This document shows, in pieces, positions 24,093-31,125 of a DNA stretch of 64,000 nt. The stretch is from Clostridiales bacterium. Its GTDB lineage: Bacteria; Bacillota; Clostridia; Oscillospirales; Ruminococcaceae. How positions within the stretch are numbered: position 1 is the first letter of the stretch; every line of letters begins with the position of its first letter. Below the pieces are notes generated by a model, which had not been told where the DNA came from, did not search any database, and worked only from the letters and a program-made list of their open reading frames with translations. The stretch covers positions 1 through 64,000 of the forward strand of contig JAHZAY010000003.1 of NCBI GenBank assembly GCA_019423685.1, read 5' to 3'. The translations under genes and the position numbers were made by a program.

Positions 24093-25691
24093 TTATTTGG
24101 ACAGAATCGGGATGAGCAGCATCTCCCTCTTCGACACAGCCTCCTCCTCCGAGAGCTCCAGACTGCTGTTTGCTTCCAGCACCGACTGCATGGCGGTGTG
24201 GTAGTGTTTGGCAATCTCCCAAAGCGTCTCACCCGGATCGGCATAATAGATGGTCAGCGCACAGTCCTCTTCCCTCTCGACCGGCTTCTGTTCATCCACC
24301 TCAATCTGGGTCATCACGCTGCACTTGCTGATCTCGCAGATATATCCGCGCACCAGAACCTGGCAGCGAGCCTGTAGGGTATCTCCACTGCGGCTGTAAT
24401 CAAATCCGGTGACTGTCAGCTGCGGACAGAACAGCAGCCTGCGATCCTGTACGGCTTCTCCCTCCAGCGGGAAGCTGCACTCCATCTGCTCAGTTTTATC
24501 ATAAAACTGCACGCCGCTTTCCTTGCCGGAGGCTAACAGGCAGAGGTTGAGGTTAACCTGCAACACCGCCTTGTTGGCGCCCTCTTCCCCCTCAAAGCGC
24601 ACCGAGCTGCCGGTCACCTGCGCCCATCCGGCCAGGATGGTGTCTACCCCATCGGGCAGCTCGATCTCTCCTTTATAGTTGCACCGCTCCTCCACCCGCT
24701 TGACCAGGTTTAAAAAGTGCACCGGTTTTTGCCGTCCCTGGCAGGCAAATCGGGTGGAATAGCAGTCATCTGCAACGGCAGTTTCGGTCCTGCGGCAGAC
24801 CTGCGCGTCGGCCACAATCTGGGCATCCACACTAAAGCGGGTGTTTTCCCCATTTTCGTCCGGCTTTGGCGCAATCTCCAGCTCGCACAGCTCATATCCC
24901 GCCGAGCACCAGCATCCGTCGTCCGCCCCCGGTGCATCGACCACCGCGCTGATGGGCAGGGTATATTCCATGCGCTCAATGGCATCGGTGTCAGTGTTGT
25001 ACAAAATTTGCAGCCGCAGCTCCCCTTTGGTAATGATCTTGCCGGAAATCAGCTTGTGGTCCGACATCACTGCACACCCCTGCGAGAAGATCACTCCCTT
25101 TGCCGGAGGTTTGCCTGCGGCCAGTTCGAGCTGTTCACGGACTCCCACCACCTCCCGTGCCTGGCAGACAAAGCTGTCCTGCTGCATCATCTTTTTGCGC
25201 AGCTGGATGCCCTGTGGATTTTCGGTGTCCTCGGCGGCGTCGGTGACCGCCTGCTCTTCCCCGACGCTGAGCACCCCGACCCGATGGCTGACCGAGGCGC
25301 GCAGCTCGATACGCCGGGAACTCTGCGCGCGGCAGTTGCAGTAGGTGGAGTCGGCCTGCACAAAGATGGCCGATTGTCCCACCTCATTTTTCAGATCGAC
25401 TGTCCGGTTATACGGAATCTTGTAGTCCACCCCGCGCAGCACCAGCTGCTGGGATTGTTGGCCGTTCTCCCCCAGATACAGCACATGGACGCTGCACATG
25501 CCCTCGATGGTGAGGGTGTGCCCCTGCACCCGTGCAGATTTGACGCAGGAGGACGGAGCACATTTGAGGATCTTGACAATATCCGGGCAGTAATCGGGCA
25601 GCATGATGTCCGCCTCCAGCGGCACCTCCACCACCGAGTCGTACACCGTTTCGTTGACGCAGACCGCGTGGCTCATCACGTTACATTCCAT
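24093..25691 (-). CDS. sipL: SipL-like spore coat protein (DUF3794 repeats plus LysM)
   Basis: 532 residues from the ATG with AGAGAGG upstream. The N-terminus (MECNVMSHAVCVNETVYDS, VEVPLEADIMLPDYCPDI) and two later repeats of the same layout are DUF3794 domains. A LysM domain closes the protein (YYADPGETLWEIAKHYHTAM and NSSLELSEEEAVSKREMLLI). In Clostridioides difficile, SipL binds SpoIVA through its LysM domain and is needed for coat localisation. The direct linkage to spoIVA here supports the same partnership. Confidence 0.9.
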   Translation of the reverse strand: MECNVMSHAVCVNETVYDSVVEVPLEADIMLPDYCPDIVKILKCAPSSCVKSARVQGHTLTIEGMCSVHVLYLGENGQQSQQLVLRGVDYKIPYNRTVDLKNEVGQSAIFVQADSTYCNCRAQSSRRIELRASVSHRVGVLSVGEEQAVTDAAEDTENPQGIQLRKKMMQQDSFVCQAREVVGVREQLELAAGKPPAKGVIFSQGCAVMSDHKLISGKIITKGELRLQILYNTDTDAIERMEYTLPISAVVDAPGADDGCWCSAGYELCELEIAPKPDENGENTRFSVDAQIVADAQVCRRTETAVADDCYSTRFACQGRQKPVHFLNLVKRVEERCNYKGEIELPDGVDTILAGWAQVTGSSVRFEGEEGANKAVLQVNLNLCLLASGKESGVQFYDKTEQMECSFPLEGEAVQDRRLLFCPQLTVTGFDYSRSGDTLQARCQVLVRGYICEISKCSVMTQIEVDEQKPVEREEDCALTIYYADPGETLWEIAKHYHTAMQSVLEANSSLELSEEEAVSKREMLLIPILSK

Positions 25692-25752
25692 AGCGATAAC
25701 CTCTCTTTCCTGTTTAACAGCGGGCCCGCTGGGGCTCACATTCTCTGTCCCA

Positions 25753-25781
25753 TCTGTATGAGCAGGCTTTGCCAAATATGC
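25753..25781 (-). promoter_or_regulatory. Sigma-E-like promoter of sipL-spoIVA
   Basis: Minus-strand GCATATT (25781-25775), 14 bases and CATACAGA (25760-25753) closely match the sigma-E consensus (about KMATATT, 14-15 bases, CATACANT). It lies 62 bases ahead of sipL, fitting mother-cell expression. Confidence 0.65.
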
Positions 25782-25784
25782 CGA

Positions 25785-25813
25785 TTGCAACCGCTCCACC
25801 GATATGCTATACT
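25785..25813 (+). promoter_or_regulatory. Promoter of the small membrane protein gene
   Basis: TTGCAA (25785-25790), 17 bases and TATACT (25808-25813), about 38 bases before the ATG. It lies back to back with the sipL promoter. Confidence 0.6.
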
Positions 25814-25851
25814 GATACGGATGATATCTGTCTAAGAAAGGAACCTATGCC

Positions 25852-26223
25852 ATGAAAATCCAAATGCAGAATCCAAAGCTTCTGGTCGACTGCTCGGTGT
25901 TGACCTTCACCCTCTTCATCGGCCTGCCGATGATCGCCAACGCCGTCGGCTCGATGAACTTTTTGTCCGCCATCCTGTTGGTCGGCTTCCCACTGCTGTG
26001 CTTAATCTGCGGCATCCTGTGCGGCCGAGACAACGGCTTGCAGCTGTATTACCCCATCCTCACCGCCGTGCTGTTTCTCCCCTCGGTGCTGCTGTTCTTC
26101 CGCGATCTCTCCATTTGGCCGCTGTGGCTTGTCTACACCCTGACCTCCTTCATCGGGGTCACCGTAGGATACTTTATCAAGCGCTGCACCTCTAACCGTC
26201 AAAAAAACGGACGCTTAAAATAA
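25852..26223 (+). CDS. Small four-helix membrane protein of unknown function
   Basis: 123 residues with four strongly hydrophobic segments (about 12-32, 38-57, 66-83 and 89-108) and a basic cytoplasmic-looking tail (KRCTSNRQKNGRLK). AAGGAA lies ahead of the ATG. No family is recognised. It is a stand-alone gene with its own promoter and terminator, divergent from the sipL-spoIVA operon. Confidence 0.8.
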   Translation: MKIQMQNPKLLVDCSVLTFTLFIGLPMIANAVGSMNFLSAILLVGFPLLCLICGILCGRDNGLQLYYPILTAVLFLPSVLLFFRDLSIWPLWLVYTLTSFIGVTVGYFIKRCTSNRQKNGRLK

Positions 26224-26238
26224 TCTGCTGTCCTTCCC

Positions 26239-26275
26239 GGCAGGGAGAACCATTCGGTTCTCCCTGCCTTTTTCT
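26239..26275 (+). terminator. Intrinsic terminator after the membrane protein gene
   Basis: GGCAGGGAGAACC (26239-26251) pairs with GGTTCTCCCTGCC (26256-26268), followed by five T. Confidence 0.9.
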
Positions 26276-26298
26276 TTTATACAAAATCCGGAAACAAT

Positions 26299-26340
26299 TC
26301 ATAAATATACATTTTACATTTTTAAAATGTATATTTATGA
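26299..26340. promoter_or_regulatory. Perfect 17-bp inverted repeat, candidate operator of the amino-acid importer
   Basis: TCATAAATATACATTTT (26299-26315) and AAAATGTATATTTATGA (26324-26340) pair perfectly around 8 bases. A near copy of one arm (ATAAAAATACATTTT, 26471-26485) lies in the leader before the substrate-binding protein gene. The region also has several ATTCATAA/TTATGAAT-like sequences reminiscent of ArgR boxes. The regulator is unknown. Confidence 0.5.
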
Positions 26341-26427
26341 TCTCATTTTGGGCCACTCTAAGGGGTGTTTATGAATAAATTATAGAATATTTGGAAAATG
26401 TTGAGGATTATTTATGCATAATTCATC

Positions 26428-26455
26428 TTTACTTTTCGAAAAAACGATGTATAAT
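26428..26455 (+). promoter_or_regulatory. Promoter of the amino-acid importer operon
   Basis: TTTACT (26428-26433), 16 bases and TATAAT (26450-26455), about 55 bases before the ribosome site. Confidence 0.6.
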
Positions 26456-26510
26456 AATAACATAATTTTTATAAAAATACATTTTCATTTTGATCTAGGA
26501 GGAAAAATTT

Positions 26511-27344
26511 ATGAAGAACTTTAAGAAGATTTTGAGTGTCACCCTGGGCGCAGCCCTTTTGGTCGCAGCGATGAGCGGTTGCTCCTCTTCTCAGAACCGT
26601 CTGGAAAAAATCAAAGCTTCCGGCAAACTGGTTCTGGCAACCAGCCCGGACTTTGCCCCACTGGAGTTTGAGGACCTGAGCAGCGGCGAAAAACAGTATG
26701 TCGGCTCGGACATCGAACTGGCAAAATACATCGCTGAAAAGCTGGGTGTTGAGCTGGAAATCAACGCGATGGACTTTAGCGCCGTTCAGGCAGCGATCCC
26801 ATCCGGTCAGGCAGACATCGCAATCGCCGGTTTTGCCAAAACCGAAGAGCGTGCTGAAAACATGGAGCTGTCCGTTCCCTTTAACATCACCGAGGATGGT
26901 GGCCAGACTTTGCTGGTAGCACAGGGTGAAGGTGCAAACTTTGCATCCGCTGAGGACTTTGCAGGACTGCAGATCGGTGCACAGAACGGTTCTTTGCAGT
27001 ACAACCTCGTTTCCAGCCAGCTGCCGGAGGACGTTGAGATTGTCCCAGTAGGTTCGCTCAACGACGGCGTCCTGATGCTGGAGACCGGCAAGATCGATGC
27101 GCTGGCTTCCGACCTGAACAACGCGGAGCTGCTGCTGGAAAGCCATCCAAAGCTCGAAACCACCGACTTCATGTTTGATTACGAGGGCGAAGGCAACGTA
27201 GCTGCTGTCAAAAAAGGTGAGACCGAACTGATCGAAGCAGTCAACGAGATCATCGAAGAGGTCAACGAACAGGGTCTGTATGAGCAGTGGAAAGAAGAAG
27301 CTACCGAGCTTGCCAAATCCCTGGGCATCGAAGTCAACGAGTAA
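26511..27344 (+). CDS. Polar amino-acid ABC transporter, substrate-binding lipoprotein
   Basis: 277 residues. A lipoprotein signal ends at the lipobox AMSGC with Cys24. The mature protein is a SBP_bac_3 domain (ASGKLVLATSPDFAPLEFED, VGSDIELAKYIAEKLGVELE, then AIAGFAKTEERAENMELSVP), the family that binds glutamine, arginine, cystine and similar amino acids. The preserved pattern does not allow a firm substrate call. AGGAGG precedes the ATG. Permease and ATPase genes follow directly, forming a complete importer. Confidence 0.95.
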   Translation: MKNFKKILSVTLGAALLVAAMSGCSSSQNRLEKIKASGKLVLATSPDFAPLEFEDLSSGEKQYVGSDIELAKYIAEKLGVELEINAMDFSAVQAAIPSGQADIAIAGFAKTEERAENMELSVPFNITEDGGQTLLVAQGEGANFASAEDFAGLQIGAQNGSLQYNLVSSQLPEDVEIVPVGSLNDGVLMLETGKIDALASDLNNAELLLESHPKLETTDFMFDYEGEGNVAAVKKGETELIEAVNEIIEEVNEQGLYEQWKEEATELAKSLGIEVNE

Positions 27345-27399
27345 TTGCTCTGGCTGCTTGTGATTCTTTGATTCGTTTTTATATTGGGAGGAACCTATC

Positions 27400-28086
27400 T
27401 TGGATATTTTAAACAACATCGTCCTGATCCTGCAAAAGTACTGGGATCTGTTTTTGGAGGGCATCGGCGTCACGCTCCTGCTGAGCGCCATCGCAGTTGG
27501 CTGCGGCATCATCATCGGCTCGCTGCTGGCACTGATGCGCCTGAGCAAACTGCATATCGGTAAAGTAAGACCGCTGAACCTGATTGCGACCATCTATGTC
27601 GAGATCATCCGTGGCACCCCACTGCTGTTGCAGTTGTATTTCTTCTTCTTCCTGCTGCCTATGATGGTACCGGCGCTGGAAACCAGCGCCCAGTTCTCCA
27701 TCACCCTGGCCCTGTGCTTAAACTCCGGCGCCTATGTTGCGGAGGTTATCCGCGCCGGCATCAGCGCCGTCGACAAGGGCCAGACCGAGGCCGCCCGTTC
27801 TCTGGGCCTCAACGGCCGTCAGGCTATGGTGAAGGTCGTATTCCCACAGGCTGTCAAAAACATCCTGCCCGCGCTGTGCAATGAGTTTGTCTCGATTATC
27901 AAGGAAACCTCGCTTGCTTCCACCTTCTTTGTTGGCGACCTGATGACCACCTACAAGACCATCAACGGCGTCACCTATCTGTCCATCGAGCCGCTGATCA
28001 TTGTCGGCATCATCTACTTCATCCTGACCTTCACTCTCTCGAAGGGCATCGCCGTTCTGGAAAGGAGATTGAAAACAAGTGACTAA
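27400..28086 (+). CDS. Amino-acid ABC transporter permease
   Basis: 228 residues from a TTG start; GGGAGG stands 9 bases upstream and no better ATG exists. HisM/GlnP-type topology with the conserved EIIRGTPLLLQLYF segment and the EAA loop (EAARSLGLNGRQAMVKVVFP) that contacts the ATPase. About five transmembrane helices. It overlaps the ATPase gene by 8 bases, so translation is probably coupled. Confidence 0.95.
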   Translation: MDILNNIVLILQKYWDLFLEGIGVTLLLSAIAVGCGIIIGSLLALMRLSKLHIGKVRPLNLIATIYVEIIRGTPLLLQLYFFFFLLPMMVPALETSAQFSITLALCLNSGAYVAEVIRAGISAVDKGQTEAARSLGLNGRQAMVKVVFPQAVKNILPALCNEFVSIIKETSLASTFFVGDLMTTYKTINGVTYLSIEPLIIVGIIYFILTFTLSKGIAVLERRLKTSD

Positions 28087-28819
28087 CCAGTATCTTATTG
28101 ATGTTTCAGATTTGCATAAAAGTTTTGGAGACCTCCACGTCCTCAATGGCGTCAGCGAGCACGTCTCCAAGGGCGAAGTTGTTTCGATTATCGGCCCATC
28201 CGGCGGCGGAAAGAGCACCTTTCTGCGCTGCTTAAACCTGCTGGAAATTCCCGACAGCGGCCACATCCTCTTTGAAGGGGTGGACATCACCGCAAAGGGC
28301 GTCAACATCGACCTGCACCGTCAGAAGATGGGCATGGTATTCCAGCACTTCAACGTCTTTCCGCACATGACCGTCGGCCAGAATGTCACCATGGCTCCGG
28401 TCCTGCTCGGCAAGAAAAAACAGGACGAGGCGGACGAGATGGCAAAGGAGCTGCTCAACCGCGTCGGCCTGCTGGAAAAATACGACGAGTACCCGCAGCG
28501 CCTCTCCGGCGGACAAAAACAGCGTCTTGCCATTGTGCGGGCGCTGGCAATGGAACCGGACGTTATGCTGTTTGACGAGCCTACCTCCGCACTGGACCCG
28601 GAGATGGTCGGCGAGGTTTTGGCCGTCATCAAGGGCCTTGTCAAGGACGGCATGACCACCGTCATCGTCACCCACGAGATGGGCTTTGCAAGAGAGATCT
28701 CCGACCGTGTATTCTTCATGGACGGCGGTATCCTGGCTGAAAAGGGAACCCCGGAAGAGATCTTCTCCAACCCGCAAAACCCCAGAACCAAAGAGTTCTT
28801 GAGCAAGGTTTTGTACTAA
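28079..28819 (+). CDS. Amino-acid ABC transporter ATP-binding protein
   Basis: 246 residues from a GTG start inside the end of the permease gene. Walker A (GPSGGGKST), Q-loop, signature (LSGGQKQR), Walker B (VMLFDEPTSALD) and switch histidine (VTHEMGFA) are all present, and it is the typical GlnQ/HisP length. It energises uptake through the permease upstream. With the lipoprotein it completes a three-gene importer. Confidence 0.97.
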   Translation: MTNQYLIDVSDLHKSFGDLHVLNGVSEHVSKGEVVSIIGPSGGGKSTFLRCLNLLEIPDSGHILFEGVDITAKGVNIDLHRQKMGMVFQHFNVFPHMTVGQNVTMAPVLLGKKKQDEADEMAKELLNRVGLLEKYDEYPQRLSGGQKQRLAIVRALAMEPDVMLFDEPTSALDPEMVGEVLAVIKGLVKDGMTTVIVTHEMGFAREISDRVFFMDGGILAEKGTPEEIFSNPQNPRTKEFLSKVLY

Positions 28820-28868
28820 GAGAAAACCTCCAATCTCAAAATCCAGCTTCCCAATATATAAGAGATCC

Positions 28869-28900
28869 GCCGCCCAGCTGTCCCAAGGCAGCTGGGCGGC
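28869..28900. repeat. Perfect 12-bp GC-rich hairpin between the importer and the M20 hydrolase
   Basis: GCCGCCCAGCTG (28869-28880) pairs with CAGCTGGGCGGC (28889-28900). No T run follows, so it may stabilise the importer mRNA or reduce read-through rather than end transcription cleanly. Confidence 0.6.
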
Positions 28901-28963
28901 CGGACCGCTTGAAACCTTCCAACCTTGTGTACACTAATATTACTATAAAAGGGGTGTTTACCT

Positions 28964-30412
28964 ATGTCCGATAAACAGAAATACCTGCAGGTCATCGACC
29001 AGCAGGCTGACCTCTTCACCGACGTTTCCGACAAGATTTGGGAATACGCGGAGCTCTCGCTGATGGAATTCCAGTCCGCAAAGCTCTACTGCGACGTCCT
29101 GGAAAAGGCCGGATTTACCGTGGAGACTCCCGTTGCCGGCATTGAGACTGCCTTTAAGGCAAGCTTTGGTTCCGGCAAACCGGTCATCGGCATTTTGGCA
29201 GAGTTTGACGCGCTCAGCGGCCTCTCCCAGGTTGCAGGCGCGACCGAGCGCAAAGAGCTTGTCACCGGCGGCAATGGTCACGGCTGCGGCCACAACATGC
29301 TGGGCGCCGGTTCCCTCGCTGCCGCCTTCGCCATCAAGAAGTACCTCGAGGATGGCTATCCCGGCACCGTCATTTTCTACGGCTGCCCTGGTGAAGAGGG
29401 TGGCGCTGCAAAGGCCTTTATGGCCCGCGACCGCATCTGGAAAGAGCTGGATGCCGCGTTGACCTGGCATCCAGGCAGCGTCAACCAGGTCACCTCCGGT
29501 ACCTGCAACACCTGCATCCAGACCGAGTACAAATTCACCGGCATTGCCTCCCACGCTTCCGGCACCCCAGAATTGGGCCGTTCCGCACTGGACGCTGTAG
29601 AGCTGATGAATGTCGGCGTACAGTTCCTGCGTGAGCACATGCCGCAGTCTGCCCGCATCCACTACGCTATCACCGACGCGGGCGGCAACTCCCCGAACGT
29701 CGTACAGCCTCATGCACAGGTTCTGTACATGGTGCGCTCGGTTCTGGCTAAAGATGCCCTTGCCCTGCAGGCGCGTGTAGACAAGATCGCTGAGGGCGCT
29801 GCCATGATGACTGAAACCAGCGTGAAGAAGCGCTTCATCGACGGCTGCTCCAACACCGTTCCGAACAAGGTTTTGGAGAGCCTGTTCTGGAAGAACTTCA
29901 ATGAAGTCGGCGTACCAGAACATACACCGGAAGAGCAGGAGTACGCAAAACAGATTGTCTCCTCCTACGAGATGACCAAAAACGGCCTGCCAGGCGACGC
30001 CTGCGACGAAGATCCGCAGATTGCTGAGTGGGTCGATCAGGTCAGCGAGCACGGCACTGTTGCACTCAACGACTTCCTCGTTCCGTACCATTTCAGCACC
30101 AAAGAGCGTCCGGGTTCAACCGATGTCGGCGACGTCAGCTGGCTGGTACCGACCGCTCAGATCAATGTGGTCACCTTCCCATCCAAGGCCCCGGGCCACA
30201 GCTGGCAGAATGTTTCCTGCGGACACACCTCGATTGGCCACAAGGGCCTCTTGACCGCCGGAAAGGTCATTGCCTCCACCGCGATCGATCTCTATGAGAA
30301 CCCGCAGATTCTGGCAGATGCCAAAGCGGAATTTGAAAAGCGCGCTGCTGGCGGATATTACTGCCCAGTACCGGATGACGCTGTACCGACCGTTGTAGGC
30401 GGACAGTTCTAA
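28964..30412 (+). CDS. M20-family amidohydrolase, AbgB-like
   Basis: 482 residues, the length of aminobenzoyl-glutamate hydrolase subunit B. Metal-binding GHGCGHNMLG, the GCPGEEGGAAK segment, the lid-domain dimer motif (GIASHASGTPELGRSALDA) and the C-terminal SWQNVSCGHTSIGHKG are visible. Such enzymes cleave amides of amino acids such as N-acyl or aminobenzoyl-glutamate in the cytoplasm. The gene lies 145 bases after an amino-acid importer in the same direction, so uptake and hydrolysis of an acylated amino acid is plausible but unproven. No separate AbgA-like subunit is nearby. Confidence 0.88.
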   Translation: MSDKQKYLQVIDQQADLFTDVSDKIWEYAELSLMEFQSAKLYCDVLEKAGFTVETPVAGIETAFKASFGSGKPVIGILAEFDALSGLSQVAGATERKELVTGGNGHGCGHNMLGAGSLAAAFAIKKYLEDGYPGTVIFYGCPGEEGGAAKAFMARDRIWKELDAALTWHPGSVNQVTSGTCNTCIQTEYKFTGIASHASGTPELGRSALDAVELMNVGVQFLREHMPQSARIHYAITDAGGNSPNVVQPHAQVLYMVRSVLAKDALALQARVDKIAEGAAMMTETSVKKRFIDGCSNTVPNKVLESLFWKNFNEVGVPEHTPEEQEYAKQIVSSYEMTKNGLPGDACDEDPQIAEWVDQVSEHGTVALNDFLVPYHFSTKERPGSTDVGDVSWLVPTAQINVVTFPSKAPGHSWQNVSCGHTSIGHKGLLTAGKVIASTAIDLYENPQILADAKAEFEKRAAGGYYCPVPDDAVPTVVGGQF

Positions 30413-30424
30413 TAAGGTTTTATC

Positions 30425-30458
30425 AAAACAGGAGAGCCGTTTGGCTCTCCTGTTTTTT
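30425..30458 (+). terminator. Intrinsic terminator after the M20 hydrolase
   Basis: AAAACAGGAGAGCC (30425-30438) pairs with GGCTCTCCTGTTTT (30443-30456), with further T following. Confidence 0.92.
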
Positions 30459-30519
30459 TGCGTTTTCTTGTCCCGCACTCGGAAGCTGTAAATAAATTAT
30501 GAATCCTTGCGCTTCTATA

Positions 30520-30580
30520 TTGACTTTCTAAAGAGGCAAAGTTAAAATACTTAAGTAAAATAATTAGCATAGTTAAGTTT
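30520..30580 (+). promoter_or_regulatory. Promoter and likely MarR operator of the exporter operon
   Basis: TTGACT (30520-30525), 17 bases and TAAAAT (30543-30548). The palindrome ACTTAAGT (30549-30556) directly follows the -10 box and a second TTAAG lies near 30573, a good place for autorepression by the MarR gene downstream. Confidence 0.6.
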
Positions 30581-30620
30581 TTGAGGCGTATGTGAAGGCG
30601 CCTCAGGAAAGGAGAAAAAA

Positions 30621-31121
30621 ATGTGGGAACCCAAACATGCCATACGCATGTTTCAACTGATGGACCGAATGCGCCGCGCCTGGCTGGAATTTACTCCGCG
30701 CTCTGAGCTCAACAAGTCGCAGCTGGTCACCCTGCTTACCCTGCGCCACGGCACGTCGGACCCAAGCAAACCTGCGTGCAAAAAGCCCTCTGATCCGATG
30801 ACTCTGTCGACGCTGGCCACCTGCATGGGACAAAGTATGCCCGCCATCAGCCAGCGCATCAACAAGCTGGAAGCGATGGGCTACGTCCAGCGCGAACCCG
30901 ATCAAAAGGATCGCCGCACCACCTGGATTCACCTGACCCCATCGGGCGAAGAGGTGTTGGTACAGGCCTTCTATGAACTGATGGGCCGGATCGAATGGAT
31001 TCTGGAACGGATGGGCGAGTCGGACACCGAACAGGTGTTTCGCCTTTTAGAAAAGCTGAGCGACGTGATGGAATCGGCCAAATCGCAGGACTGTACGAAA
31101 AAACAAATGGAAGAGGTTTGA
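30621..31121 (+). CDS. MarR-family transcriptional regulator
   Basis: 166 residues. The winged helix-turn-helix core (MTLSTLATCMGQSMPAISQR, INKLEAMGYVQREPDQKDRR) with the wing D-x-R-R and a C-terminal dimerisation helix is typical. GGAGAAAA precedes the ATG. Only 4 bases separate it from the two ABC exporter genes, so it probably represses its own operon until a drug or metabolite is bound. The ligand is unknown. Confidence 0.93.
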   Translation: MWEPKHAIRMFQLMDRMRRAWLEFTPRSELNKSQLVTLLTLRHGTSDPSKPACKKPSDPMTLSTLATCMGQSMPAISQRINKLEAMGYVQREPDQKDRRTTWIHLTPSGEEVLVQAFYELMGRIEWILERMGESDTEQVFRLLEKLSDVMESAKSQDCTKKQMEEV

Positions 31122-31125
31122 TGAT

